A model generated the notes under the pieces. It saw only the letters and a list, made by a program, of their open reading frames with translations, was not told the DNA's origin and did no database searches. Position numbers and translations under genes: made by a program. Shown piece after piece: positions 35,908-44,827 of a stretch of DNA of 64,000 nt (position 1 is the stretch's first letter; every line of letters begins with the position of its first letter). Origin of the DNA: Fluviibacter sp041311015 (GTDB lineage Bacteria > Pseudomonadota > Gammaproteobacteria > Burkholderiales > Rhodocyclaceae); contig JBFYKG010000001.1 of assembly GCA_041311015.1 (NCBI GenBank), positions 3,463-67,462 of the forward strand. Direction: 5' to 3'.

Positions 35908-36468
35908 CTAACGCGCTGCTGTTTTTTTCTTGGCGGCTGGTTTGCTCGTCGCCTTTTTGGCCGCAGGCTTCCTGGCAGCGGGTTTCTTGGCGGCCGGTTT
36001 TTTAGCCGCAGGTTTTTTGGCGGCGGGTTTCTTCGTGGCAGCGCGCTTTTCGGCAGTGGCCTTATCAACCGCACGGTCTGCGGCATTTTTAGCGGCTTTC
36101 TTTGCCGCTTTTTCGGCAGCAACCCCGGCCGGCTTGCCGGCACCCCACAGGCCCTCCAGATCAAAGTGCATGCGCACAGCGGGTTGCATGATATGAACCA
36201 CCACCGGGCCCAGATCCACCAGCACCCACTCGCCCATCTCTTCCCCTTCGACCGACAGCACTTCGCCGCCCGCCTCGCGCACCTTGTCGGCCACACTGCG
36301 CGCCAACGCCCGGACCTGACGATTGGAGTCGCCGCTGGCCAGAACGATCCGTTCGAACATCTGCGACACCTTGGTGGTGTTGACGATGATGATGTCGCGG
36401 CCCTTGATGTCTTCCAGCGCATCAACCGCCAGGGTTTCCAGTTTTTTGATCGACAGTTCTTTAGACAT
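35908..36468 (-). CDS. rsfS: ribosome silencing factor RsfS with Lys/Ala-rich tail
   Basis: A 186-residue protein. Residues 1 to about 115 are RsfS (KLETLAVDALEDIKGRDIIIV, MGEWVLVDLGPVVVHIM), which binds ribosomal protein uL14 and blocks 50S-30S joining in stationary phase. Residues from about 120 on form an Ala/Lys-rich extension, ending in tandem KKPAA-type repeats reminiscent of histone H1-like tails. The core length is standard, so the tail is an addition of about 70 residues. The tail probably binds RNA or DNA by charge; this is inference. Confidence 0.92.
   Translation of the reverse strand: MSKELSIKKLETLAVDALEDIKGRDIIIVNTTKVSQMFERIVLASGDSNRQVRALARSVADKVREAGGEVLSVEGEEMGEWVLVDLGPVVVHIMQPAVRMHFDLEGLWGAGKPAGVAAEKAAKKAAKNAADRAVDKATAEKRAATKKPAAKKPAAKKPAAKKPAARKPAAKKATSKPAAKKKTAAR
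35915..36030 (-). repeat. tandem KKPAA-coding repeats in rsfS
   Basis: Imperfect tandem units of about 15 bases coding for A-K-K-P-A, repeated six or more times at the 3' end of rsfS. Such repeats can change number by slippage, so tail length may vary between strains. Confidence 0.8.
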
Positions 36469-36509
36469 GCAGGTTCCTAGGTGAAGTAACGGGCAAGTAA
36501 CGTTATGGG

Positions 36510-37154
36510 TCAGGTGTAGAGATGGTGCTGCTGGATGTACTTTTCAACGGGCACCGAAACCAGCGCGGTAATCGGTCGCCCCTGGCGCAGGGCGGCGCGA
36601 ATTTGCGTGGCCGAGACCGCACAGGGCGTCATGTTAAACGAAACGATGTGCCCAGCGGGGCGATCACGCAATGCGGCCATATCAGCAGACTGGTGTGCCT
36701 GGAACAAATGCTTTAACGCGTCGGGCATGGCAGCAGGATCGAGGTCCGACCCCGGTCGGTTGGCGACGGCCAGATGTGCATACCGGACTAGGTCTTCCCA
36801 GCGGTGCCAGGTGGGCAGGCCCAGGAAGGCATCGGCGCCCAGAACCAGCACCAGTGACGCATCCGGCATCTCGCCACGCAGCCGCTCCAGCGTCCGGATT
36901 GTCCAGGAGGGCCCCGCCTGACGGATCTCGGCATCATCAATCTCGACCGGCATGCCGGCAAAGGCCTGCCGCACCATCGCCAACCGGTGTTCGGCAGCGG
37001 CTTCAGGCGCAGCGCGGTGCGGCGGGGCGCCGGCCGGCACACAACGCAGCCGATCCAGCCCCAGGGCCGCAATGGCATCCTGCGCTAACTGTGTATGTCC
37101 GACATGAACCGGATCAAAGGTGCCGCCCAGAATGCCGATGAGCGGTCGGGTCAT
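36510..37154 (-). CDS. nadD: nicotinate-nucleotide adenylyltransferase
   Basis: A 214-residue enzyme that joins ATP and nicotinate mononucleotide to make deamido-NAD. The N-terminus GILGGTFDPVHVGHTQLA has the HxGH nucleotidyltransferase motif; the C-terminal SATQIRAALRQG is the ISSTxIR-like motif. The ATG overlaps the stop of the upstream membrane protein gene by four bases. It begins the nadD-rsfS-rlmH-maf block. Confidence 0.95.
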   Translation of the reverse strand: MTRPLIGILGGTFDPVHVGHTQLAQDAIAALGLDRLRCVPAGAPPHRAAPEAAAEHRLAMVRQAFAGMPVEIDDAEIRQAGPSWTIRTLERLRGEMPDASLVLVLGADAFLGLPTWHRWEDLVRYAHLAVANRPGSDLDPAAMPDALKHLFQAHQSADMAALRDRPAGHIVSFNMTPCAVSATQIRAALRQGRPITALVSVPVEKYIQQHHLYT

Positions 37155-37981
37155 TCTGATGCCGCGCTCCCGGTGACTGGTGTTGGTAACACCTGGCCAT
37201 AACTGGCGTAAAAGCCCGACACCACGGTCGGCGCCAGCACCGCAATGATCGGCACCATCACCAGCGAGGTCACCAGCGTGTCATCCATGCCCAGCGAGAT
37301 CAGTAGCATCATGACTAGCGATGGGAGGATGACGCCATAGACCGCCAGCGCGGCCAGAAATCCGATCAGGCCACGCCAGGCGCGCCAGGAAGCCACCAGG
37401 CTGAAGAACAGCGCCTTGCCCAACCCGAACCCGCGCCAGGCCACCAGCAAGGGGGCGTAGGCAAAAGCCAGCAGGATCGGCACATACGCCAGTAGCGCGA
37501 CTGTCAGGCCAGTCGCCGACAACTGCGCCGGATCCGGCATGGGCAGGTCCGGGGCACCCAGCGTGCCCCGCGCCATGTACTGCAGCAGCACCCCACCATC
37601 CCAGAACGCCGTTAACGCCAGTGCGGCAACCGTCAGTACAAAATGGATCAGGCCCAGACCCATCAGGGGCTGTAGCCGAGGTCCAAAGCCGGAGAACATG
37701 AGCGTAAACGAGGGCATCGTCTCCTGATCGAGCGCCCGGCAACCGGCCAGCACCCCGATCATCAACACGGGGGCCAACACGGCCACCAGCACATCACCCA
37801 GCACCGGAACAAGGCCGGCGAGGCCGAGCAGGGTCCAGTAGGTCATCACCCAGAACATCATCAGTACCGGATTGCGGCGATACCGGGCAAAGCCCGCGCG
37901 GAACCAGGACCAGCCATCGCGCAAACTGACGCGCTGAGACTGCCTATCCGGTGCCGCAGCCCCGTGCATAAAATCAGGCAT
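37151..37981 (-). CDS. BPSS1780-type multi-spanning membrane protein, copy 1
   Basis: A 276-residue inner-membrane protein of about six hydrophobic segments with family features GWSWFRAGFARYRRNPVLMM near the N-terminus and MPSFTLMFSGF in the first half. The start at 37981 overlaps the stop of the upstream paralog by eight bases. Function is unknown. The family is characteristic of betaproteobacteria. Coupled to nadD downstream. Confidence 0.78.
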   Translation of the reverse strand: MPDFMHGAAAPDRQSQRVSLRDGWSWFRAGFARYRRNPVLMMFWVMTYWTLLGLAGLVPVLGDVLVAVLAPVLMIGVLAGCRALDQETMPSFTLMFSGFGPRLQPLMGLGLIHFVLTVAALALTAFWDGGVLLQYMARGTLGAPDLPMPDPAQLSATGLTVALLAYVPILLAFAYAPLLVAWRGFGLGKALFFSLVASWRAWRGLIGFLAALAVYGVILPSLVMMLLISLGMDDTLVTSLVMVPIIAVLAPTVVSGFYASYGQVLPTPVTGSAASE

Positions 37982-38792
37982 CAACCGGTTCTGCCGGGGT
38001 CGGGTTGACTGCCGGCGGTTGCGGCAATTCAAACAGATCGCGATACGCTGCGTAGGTCGCACCTGCCATCACGGGAATCACCACGAGCAACCCGAGGCCG
38101 AGCGTCAGACTGGTCAGAAAGAGCATCAGGGCGACCAGGAAGAAGGCCACGATGAACGCCGGTAGGCTGCGCCAACTGGCGACGAAGGAATGCTTCATGG
38201 CCTGCATGGCCGGAATATCGTGAAAGACGGCCAAGGGCGGCGCCAGCCATACCGACATCACCAGCGGCAACACCAGCAACAGGCTGATCGTGATCGCGAG
38301 CAGAATGCCGAAAACGCTGATGACGGTACCCAGCCATTCGTAGTGCGTTTCCATGCCCACGGCCATCCCCGACAACGCTGCCCCGCCACCGAGCAAGAGA
38401 CCCAGCGCGACAATGAGCATCCAGCCCAGCATGTACCAGACGCCGACGTTGACGACCGCCGGGGCATGCTCCCGGAACCCGGTAAACACTTCGGCCACTG
38501 TGACCGGCTCGTTGTATTCCACCCGATGCGCCACCACCATGAGCCCCGCCGACAGAATCGGCATCAGCAAGTGGGCACCAACCTGGCCCAGCAGCGGTAC
38601 CAGCAAGACCAGCATCACCAGTAAAGTCTGCAATAAGGCAGCAAGCAGCCAGAACCCCGGACGGCGCAGGAACAAGGCCCAACCCGCGCTGATCCACTGC
38701 ACACCATGGCCTACGCCGACATGGCGGGTCGGCGGCAAATCATCGTGCGGATGCGGATCCTGCCAGGGCGCGTGTCGATAATGACGGGGCAT
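37974..38792 (-). CDS. BPSS1780-type multi-spanning membrane protein, copy 2
   Basis: A 272-residue membrane protein related in organisation to the downstream gene: GVQWISAGWALFLRRPGFWL near residue 35, EVFTGFREHAP, then several hydrophobic helices and TYAAYRDLFE at the end. A soluble N-terminal stretch rich in His and Asp precedes the first helix. The two paralogs probably arose by duplication and may act together. Function is unknown. Confidence 0.78.
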   Translation of the reverse strand: MPRHYRHAPWQDPHPHDDLPPTRHVGVGHGVQWISAGWALFLRRPGFWLLAALLQTLLVMLVLLVPLLGQVGAHLLMPILSAGLMVVAHRVEYNEPVTVAEVFTGFREHAPAVVNVGVWYMLGWMLIVALGLLLGGGAALSGMAVGMETHYEWLGTVISVFGILLAITISLLLVLPLVMSVWLAPPLAVFHDIPAMQAMKHSFVASWRSLPAFIVAFFLVALMLFLTSLTLGLGLLVVIPVMAGATYAAYRDLFELPQPPAVNPTPAEPVDA

Positions 38793-38795
38793 ACC

Positions 38796-39191
38796 TTACC
38801 AGCTCCAGAGGGTCCACATCGGCGGCTGGACCATGTCGCCGCGCACCGGATCCGAATCCGGAATCACGCTCTGCGGCTCGGACGGTGGCGCTTCGGAGTA
38901 CTTGGGCAGCAGTGGCGGATCGACCACTTCGCGCGACGGACGACCGCCAGACCCATAACGTTGAATGCTGGTGCTCCGGTCATCCGGACTAATCGTCACG
39001 GCCGATTCCTCTTCGGCATCGGCCTGGGCACTGCTTAGCGACGGATCATACGTCACCACCTGGGGCGGCAGCGTTGATGACGACTGCTGGGCGGCCACAT
39101 CCAGCGCCAGAATCGTCGCAGGCAAAAGCAGGCCGAGACGCGCCATGCGGCTCAGAGAAATTCGGGCGAATACATGAGACAAAAGGGACAT
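38796..39191 (-). CDS. secreted hypothetical protein, possibly DUF2782-like
   Basis: A 131-residue protein with a signal sequence (LGLLLPATILALDVAAQQ) and a mature part rich in Pro, Ser and acidic residues. The segment SAVTISPDDRSTSIQRYGSGG resembles the start of DUF2782 proteins, which often sit near polA and BPSS1780 genes. The match is too weak to be sure. The stop is three bases from the start of the downstream membrane gene, so it is probably the first gene of that operon. Confidence 0.6.
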   Translation of the reverse strand: MSLLSHVFARISLSRMARLGLLLPATILALDVAAQQSSSTLPPQVVTYDPSLSSAQADAEEESAVTISPDDRSTSIQRYGSGGRPSREVVDPPLLPKYSEAPPSEPQSVIPDSDPVRGDMVQPPMWTLWSW

Positions 39192-39233
39192 GCCAGATCC
39201 AGACGTTGAGGCGTTTTGTGTAAGCGGATTCTA

Positions 39234-39953
39234 TTACAGGTTCAGCAAAAGCTCGCGTTCGCCGGGCAGCGGCGCAAAGCCCCGGGTTTCGTAATGCGTG
39301 AAAATAGCCTCGACCACCTGCGCCGGATCGTCAATCACCTGAAGGAGGTTCATGTCCTCCGGATTAATCATCTTTTCGCTCACCAGCCGATCGCGCAGCC
39401 AGTCGATCAGCCCCGCCCAGAAGGCCGATCCAACCAGGATGACCGGAAACTGCCGGCTTTTGCGCGTCTGGATCAGGGTCAGGGCTTCCATCAGCTCATC
39501 AAGCGTGCCAAAGCCGCCCGGCATCACCACATAGGCCACCGCAAAGCGGACAAACATGTACTTACGGGCAAAGAAATGCCGGAACCCGAGCGAAATATCC
39601 TGATACGGATTGGTGTGCTGCTCATGCGGTAGCTCGATGTTGAGCCCGATGGAAGGGCCATTGCCCCCGAAAGCCCCCTTATTGGCGGCCTCCATAATGC
39701 CGGGGCCACCCCCGGAAATCACGCCCAGACCGGCATCCGACAAGCGCGCGGCAATGGTCTCGGCCAGCTGATAATACGGCGAATCCGGCTTGACCCGGGC
39801 GCTCCCGAAAATCGATACGGCCGGCCGGACTTCGGACAGGCGGTCGGTGGCCTCGACGAACTCTGACATAATCCCGAACAAACGCCACGCCTCGCGCTCG
39901 GTGAGCGTTGCTGCATCAACGGGCGTCTGAGACGCATGAAATCCGTTCTTCAT
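39234..39953 (-). CDS. LOG-family (TIGR00730-type) Rossmann-fold protein
   Basis: A 239-residue protein of the LOG family, with members that cleave nucleotide N-glycosidic bonds (cytokinin riboside monophosphate or other nucleotide phosphoribohydrolases). Motifs are VISGGGPGIMEAANKGA and PGGFGTLDELMEALTLIQ, including the PGGxGTxxE signature. I chose the ATG at 39953 because GGAAGA precedes it; ATGs at 39989 and 39995 in frame would overlap polA's start on the other strand. Real substrate is unknown. Confidence 0.88.
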   Translation of the reverse strand: MKNGFHASQTPVDAATLTEREAWRLFGIMSEFVEATDRLSEVRPAVSIFGSARVKPDSPYYQLAETIAARLSDAGLGVISGGGPGIMEAANKGAFGGNGPSIGLNIELPHEQHTNPYQDISLGFRHFFARKYMFVRFAVAYVVMPGGFGTLDELMEALTLIQTRKSRQFPVILVGSAFWAGLIDWLRDRLVSEKMINPEDMNLLQVIDDPAQVVEAIFTHYETRGFAPLPGERELLLNL

Positions 39954-39987
39954 ATTTTCTTCCACGCTGTTCACCTTTGCTGTCGTC

Positions 39988-42735
39988 ATGCCCACACTGC
40001 TACTCGTTGACGGATCATCCTACCTGTATCGTGCGTTTCATGCACTCCCCGACCTGCGCAATCAGGCCGGCGACCCGACAGGTGCCCTCTACGGCATGAT
40101 TGCCATGCTGCGCCGACTGAGCAGCGAAATCCCCGCCGAACACCGTGCCTGCATCTTCGATGCCAGCGGCCCCACCTTCCGCGACACCCTCTACGCTGAG
40201 TACAAGGCCCACCGCCCCCCCATGCCCGAAGATCTGGCCCGCCAGATCGAACCGATCCATGCCGTGGTGCGCGCTCTGGGTTGGCCCCTCCTGATGGAAA
40301 GCGGTGTCGAAGCCGACGACGTGATCGGGACACTGGCCCGTGACGCGGCGGCCAATGGCCTACACGTTGTGGTCTCCACTGGCGACAAAGATCTGGCACA
40401 GCTGGTCACACCGCAGGTCACCCTGGTCAACACCATGAGCAACGAGCGGCTCGACGTGGCCGGCGTCGAGGCCAAATTCGGCGTGCCGCCGGCGCGCATT
40501 ACCGATTACCTGGCGCTGGTCGGTGATACGGCCGACAACATCCCGGGCGTCCAGAAAGTCGGCCCCAAGACTGCCGCCAAATGGTTGCAGACCTACGGCG
40601 ATCTCGATGGCGTGATTGCCCATGCCGCTGAAGTGAAAGGCGTGGCCGGCGAGAACCTGCGCGCCCATCTCGACTTTCTGCCGCTGGGGCGCGCGCTGGC
40701 CACGGTTAAGACCGATGTGCCGCTCCCCCTTAGTCTGTCTGCACTGCAAGCCCAACCCGAAAACGAAGACGCACTGCGCGACATCTTCCGCCACAACGGT
40801 TTCAAGACCTGGCTCAAGGCGCTGGAACAACCCGGCGCCCCAACGGCCGCTTTATCCGCTGATCCAGCGACTGGTGCCGACCCCGCACCCACATTGCTAC
40901 CGGACGATGGCGCTCACCGGGCACACTACGAAACCATTCTGGATAACGCCGCCCTCGAGCGCTGGCTCGACAAGATCACCCGCGCCGAACGCGTGGCGCT
41001 CGACACAGAAACCACCAGCCTCGATGAGCAGCAGGCCCGACTGGTCGGCATCTCGTTCGCCATTGCCCCCGGCGAAGCCGCTTACCTACCCCTGGCCCAC
41101 ACGGGCCCGGACGTACCGGCACAACTACCGTTTGATGCCACGCTGGCAAAGCTCAAGCCCTGGCTAGAAAGCACGACCCCCCAGAAAGTGATGCAACACG
41201 CCAAGTACGATCAGCATGTGTTTGCCAACCACAACATCCGGCTGGCTGGCGTGGTCGACGACACGCTGCTGATGGCCTATGTGCTCGAAGCCGGCCAGGT
41301 CAGCGCCGGCGCGCTGGAACTCGGCACTCTGGCGCGACGCCACCTGGGCATGCCCACCATTCCGTACGAAGCCATTTGCGGCAAAGGCGCCAACCAGATT
41401 ACTTTTGATCAGGTCGCTGTTGCCGATGCGGCCGCCTACGCCGCCGAAGATGCCGACATCACCCTGCGTATTGCCGACCGCTTGCGGCCGCGGCTTGCAG
41501 CGGAACCGGGGCTCGAGCATATCTACCGCGCCGTAGAACTGCCCGTCGAACAGGTGCTCTTTACGATGGAACAGAATGGCGTGCTGATTGATAGTCAGCG
41601 TCTCGCCGATCAGAGCCATGCGCTGGGTGAACGCATGCTGGCCCTGGAATCTGAAGCCCATACACTGGCCGGGCAGAGCTTCAACCTCAACTCGCCCAAG
41701 CAACTGGCCGAGATTCTTTTCACGCAACAGGGACTGCCCGTCAAAAAGAAAACCGCGTCCGGCACCCCCTCGACCGACGAAGAAGTCCTGAACGAACTCG
41801 CGCTGGATTTTCCGCTACCACGACTCCTGCTGGAATACCGCGGCATCGCCAAGCTCAAGAACACCTATTGCGACAAGCTGCCGCAACGGGTCAACCCCGT
41901 CACCGGGCGTGTGCACACACATTACTCACAGACCACAGCCGTCACTGGGCGACTGGCCAGCTCGGACCCCAACCTGCAGAACATTCCGGTGCGTACTGGC
42001 GAAGGGCGACGTATTCGCGAAGCCTTCATTGCGCCGCCGGGCCATGTGATTATCTCGGCCGACTATTCGCAGATCGAGCTGCGCATCATGGCGCACCTAT
42101 CGGCGGACAAAGGCCTGCTCGATGCCTTTGCCCACGGCGAAGACATTCACCGTGCCACCGCGGCCGAAGTGTTCGGTGTCATGCCGCTGGAAGTGAGTGA
42201 TGATCAGCGGCGTGCCGCCAAGGCCATTAACTTCGGGCTGATCTACGGCATGAGCGCCTTTGGTCTCGCCAAACAACTGGGCATTGAGCGCAGCGCCGCA
42301 CAAACCTACATTGATCGTTATTTCGACCGGTATCCGGGCGTCGCCCGCTACATGGAAGAAACGCGCCAATCAGCGCATCACCATGGCTACGTCGAAACTG
42401 TCTTCGGCCGTCGACTGTGGTTGCCGGATCTGAAAGCGGGACAGCAAGGTCGCCGGCAGGGCGCCGAGCGTGCCGCCATCAACGCGCCCATGCAGGGCAC
42501 TGCCGCGGATCTGATCAAACTGGCCATGATTGCCGTTCAGGGCTGGATCGCTCAGGAAGGCCTGGCAAGCCGGCTGATCATGCAGGTGCATGATGAACTG
42601 GTCCTTGACGTGCCGGAAGCCGAGCGCGAGCAGGTGCGTGCAGCGCTGGGCCCGTTGATGACCCAGGTGGCCAAACTGAAAGTGCCGCTGGTGGTGGATA
42701 TCGGAATTGGCCAGAACTGGGAAGAGGCGCACTAG
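39988..42735 (+). CDS. polA: DNA polymerase I
   Basis: A 915-residue DNA repair and Okazaki-fragment polymerase with all three activities. The 5'-3' exonuclease domain occupies about residues 1-290 (LLVDGSSYLYRAFHALPDL). The 3'-5' exonuclease is intact, with DTETTSLD near residue 338 and AAYAAEDADITLR. Polymerase motifs are ISADYSQIELRIM (about 689), RRAAKAINFGLIYGMSAFGL (about 740) and MQVHDELVLDV (about 868). Length fits the family. It is divergent from the LOG-family gene. Confidence 0.97.
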   Translation: MPTLLLVDGSSYLYRAFHALPDLRNQAGDPTGALYGMIAMLRRLSSEIPAEHRACIFDASGPTFRDTLYAEYKAHRPPMPEDLARQIEPIHAVVRALGWPLLMESGVEADDVIGTLARDAAANGLHVVVSTGDKDLAQLVTPQVTLVNTMSNERLDVAGVEAKFGVPPARITDYLALVGDTADNIPGVQKVGPKTAAKWLQTYGDLDGVIAHAAEVKGVAGENLRAHLDFLPLGRALATVKTDVPLPLSLSALQAQPENEDALRDIFRHNGFKTWLKALEQPGAPTAALSADPATGADPAPTLLPDDGAHRAHYETILDNAALERWLDKITRAERVALDTETTSLDEQQARLVGISFAIAPGEAAYLPLAHTGPDVPAQLPFDATLAKLKPWLESTTPQKVMQHAKYDQHVFANHNIRLAGVVDDTLLMAYVLEAGQVSAGALELGTLARRHLGMPTIPYEAICGKGANQITFDQVAVADAAAYAAEDADITLRIADRLRPRLAAEPGLEHIYRAVELPVEQVLFTMEQNGVLIDSQRLADQSHALGERMLALESEAHTLAGQSFNLNSPKQLAEILFTQQGLPVKKKTASGTPSTDEEVLNELALDFPLPRLLLEYRGIAKLKNTYCDKLPQRVNPVTGRVHTHYSQTTAVTGRLASSDPNLQNIPVRTGEGRRIREAFIAPPGHVIISADYSQIELRIMAHLSADKGLLDAFAHGEDIHRATAAEVFGVMPLEVSDDQRRAAKAINFGLIYGMSAFGLAKQLGIERSAAQTYIDRYFDRYPGVARYMEETRQSAHHHGYVETVFGRRLWLPDLKAGQQGRRQGAERAAINAPMQGTAADLIKLAMIAVQGWIAQEGLASRLIMQVHDELVLDVPEAEREQVRAALGPLMTQVAKLKVPLVVDIGIGQNWEEAH

Positions 42736-42770
42736 CGCCGGACACCGATAAAAGACTGGACGCCGAGGGC

Positions 42771-44042
42771 TTAACGGGCGTTTCCATTGAGCGCTTCGCG
42801 GACCTTACTCAGGCTGCCTGACAGCGCCTCCGATAGACCCGGCGGCGTCTTTGACCAGGGGTACCCGCGCGCTGCACGTGATTCGGCATAGTCGAACAAC
42901 GCGCGCATGTAGTTCTGGTCAAAACGCTGTTTACCTTTGCGATTCGGCTTGACGCCAATGTCGTCAGTCACGTACGCCATATTGAAACCAAAGCCATCTT
43001 TCTGTGCCGTGATGTAGGCCATGAGCGTATCGCCATCTTCATGTGACTGGGCAAACTGACGCAACGCGGCCGTGGCGATCGAAAGTGTCTTGCGTTCCAC
43101 CGTCTGGTAGCTTTCATCATCCAGCACATCGTTGCGGATCAGATAGGCCTCGCGCTTACGCCCCTCGAGCAATTTATAGGCGCCGCTCTCATGGAATAGT
43201 GAGGCAGGGTAGAGAAAGACCTGCCGGCTGACGCCCCCATCCACATGCATCTCCTGATAGTCACGGCCCTGGTAATTGACGTTGAACATCACGGGCGAGA
43301 AGAAGCCCGGCAACGATGCCGAGGCCAGCATGACCCGGCGAAACAGTTCCAGTGCCTCGGGGGTGTCCTGCGCCGCAAGCTTGCCCATGTTCCAGATAAT
43401 CGGCTGGCCGGTATCCAGGTTGTTGGTACCAATCAGCAACCAGCGGTGACGCACCGTGTACTCATAGGCCACCTTGCGCAGGAGCTCCGGCGTGACATAT
43501 TCCGAAATCAGGTTGTACAACGGTGAGGTATCCCCCAGGCCGTCCGAAAAGAAAATCGCCGCATACGAGCGCTCACGGATCAGATCCTTGTCAGTGACCC
43601 CGGTATAGAGACGCTTCAACACCGGGTCGTACTCTGGACCCAGATAGGCAAACGGTGCCATCAGCGCCCCGGTACTGATCCCCGTCACCATGTTGAACTC
43701 CGGCCGGGTGCCATGCTTCGTCCACCCGGTCAGCAGGCCGGCGCCAAAAGCGCCGCGCCCACCGCCCCCGGAAATCGAGAGATAGGTGATCGGCGTGCCC
43801 GGCTGATCCCGATTCATCGTGCGCAGACTCTGCTCCAGATCCTTGAGGAAGAGCCCCACGCCGGAGGTGTGGTTGATCGCATACCGCACACCGGCAATGC
43901 CATTCACGGTTGCATCGTTGGCATACATCGGCGGCAGCGCATCTAGCCGCGCCGGAGCGCCCCAGCCCGGCAAGCTGATTAAAAACAGTGACGCCAGCAG
44001 CAGGGCGCGGATCGTTTTTGGTACAACACCATGAATCAACAT
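42771..44042 (-). CDS. exported patatin-like phospholipase
   Basis: A 423-residue protein with an N-terminal signal peptide (cleavage near PGWGAPA) and a patatin domain. The oxyanion loop is SGGGGRGAFGAG, the nucleophile Ser123 lies in GISTG, and the Asp of the dyad is Asp268 in HVDGGVSR. Such enzymes hydrolyse phospholipid acyl chains. I chose the ATG at 44042, which overlaps the stop of the NRDE gene by one base (TGATG). A periplasmic or outer-membrane location is likely, but no autotransporter domain is present. Confidence 0.85.
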   Translation of the reverse strand: MLIHGVVPKTIRALLLASLFLISLPGWGAPARLDALPPMYANDATVNGIAGVRYAINHTSGVGLFLKDLEQSLRTMNRDQPGTPITYLSISGGGGRGAFGAGLLTGWTKHGTRPEFNMVTGISTGALMAPFAYLGPEYDPVLKRLYTGVTDKDLIRERSYAAIFFSDGLGDTSPLYNLISEYVTPELLRKVAYEYTVRHRWLLIGTNNLDTGQPIIWNMGKLAAQDTPEALELFRRVMLASASLPGFFSPVMFNVNYQGRDYQEMHVDGGVSRQVFLYPASLFHESGAYKLLEGRKREAYLIRNDVLDDESYQTVERKTLSIATAALRQFAQSHEDGDTLMAYITAQKDGFGFNMAYVTDDIGVKPNRKGKQRFDQNYMRALFDYAESRAARGYPWSKTPPGLSEALSGSLSKVREALNGNAR

Positions 44043-44818
44043 CACATGCCCTCCCGGGATGATCGCGAGCGTGAAAGGGCCACGTCACCGATCATGCCGT
44101 TGGCGTCAAAACTGCGTTCGATCATGTGCACGGTATCCGCGTGCACACGCACCACACTCGACGCACGTGTGCCATACGATGGCAGCGTAATAAATGCCGC
44201 CGATAGAGCGCGCTCCAGATCCTGCGGAATGCCGGTCTGGGGCAGCAAGGCATCTGGTGCGACCTCCCGGTTATCCAGCAGGGCCAGCAGCTGCTGATCT
44301 GTGGCATCACGCTCCGACAGCGCATCGCTCAATGCCTGGCGCAACGTGGCGACCTTGGGCCAGGCCGAATCGAAGCCGGCGTTTGAAACGGCACCCACAC
44401 CGGGCTCCAGACGGATCATTTCTGTGTGCCGACCACGGCTTTCACACGCCATCAGCTGTTGGCCATCAAAGACCAGCAGATTAAACGGGTTGTATTGATG
44501 GGCGTAACGGCCCAGCTCCTTCAGAAAGCCCTCACTATCGAGGCGGCCTTGCAAAAACCCTTGCACCAGGGCACCGCGCGAGGGGCGACCGTCTTCCATC
44601 ATCGCTGGGTCACGGTAATTGGTTAGTGCCGCAACGCGACCATGAGCCGTAACACCCAACCAGGTACCACCGCCCTCCAGATCCCGCCCGGCGATCACCG
44701 GCGAATCCGGCCACTGGGCCACAGCCTGTGTCGGCCGTGCATAAAACTCGTCGCGGTTCGCCAACAACACCAACGGTGTCGGGTCTGCAGGCGCCCAGCG
44801 CCAGGCGATCAGGCACAT
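44042..44818 (-). CDS. NRDE (TANGO2-like) family protein
   Basis: A 258-residue protein of the NRDE family, named for the motif LLANRDEFYARP near residue 18. Other family blocks are DLEGGGTWLGVT and GRVAALTNYRDP. The bacterial role is unknown; eukaryotic homologues influence secretory or lipid metabolism. It lies between the ascD-like reductase and the patatin on one strand, with overlaps or very short gaps, so the three form an operon. Confidence 0.9.
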   Translation of the reverse strand: MCLIAWRWAPADPTPLVLLANRDEFYARPTQAVAQWPDSPVIAGRDLEGGGTWLGVTAHGRVAALTNYRDPAMMEDGRPSRGALVQGFLQGRLDSEGFLKELGRYAHQYNPFNLLVFDGQQLMACESRGRHTEMIRLEPGVGAVSNAGFDSAWPKVATLRQALSDALSERDATDQQLLALLDNREVAPDALLPQTGIPQDLERALSAAFITLPSYGTRASSVVRVHADTVHMIERSFDANGMIGDVALSRSRSSREGM

Positions 44819-44827
44819 GGGCGTAGG

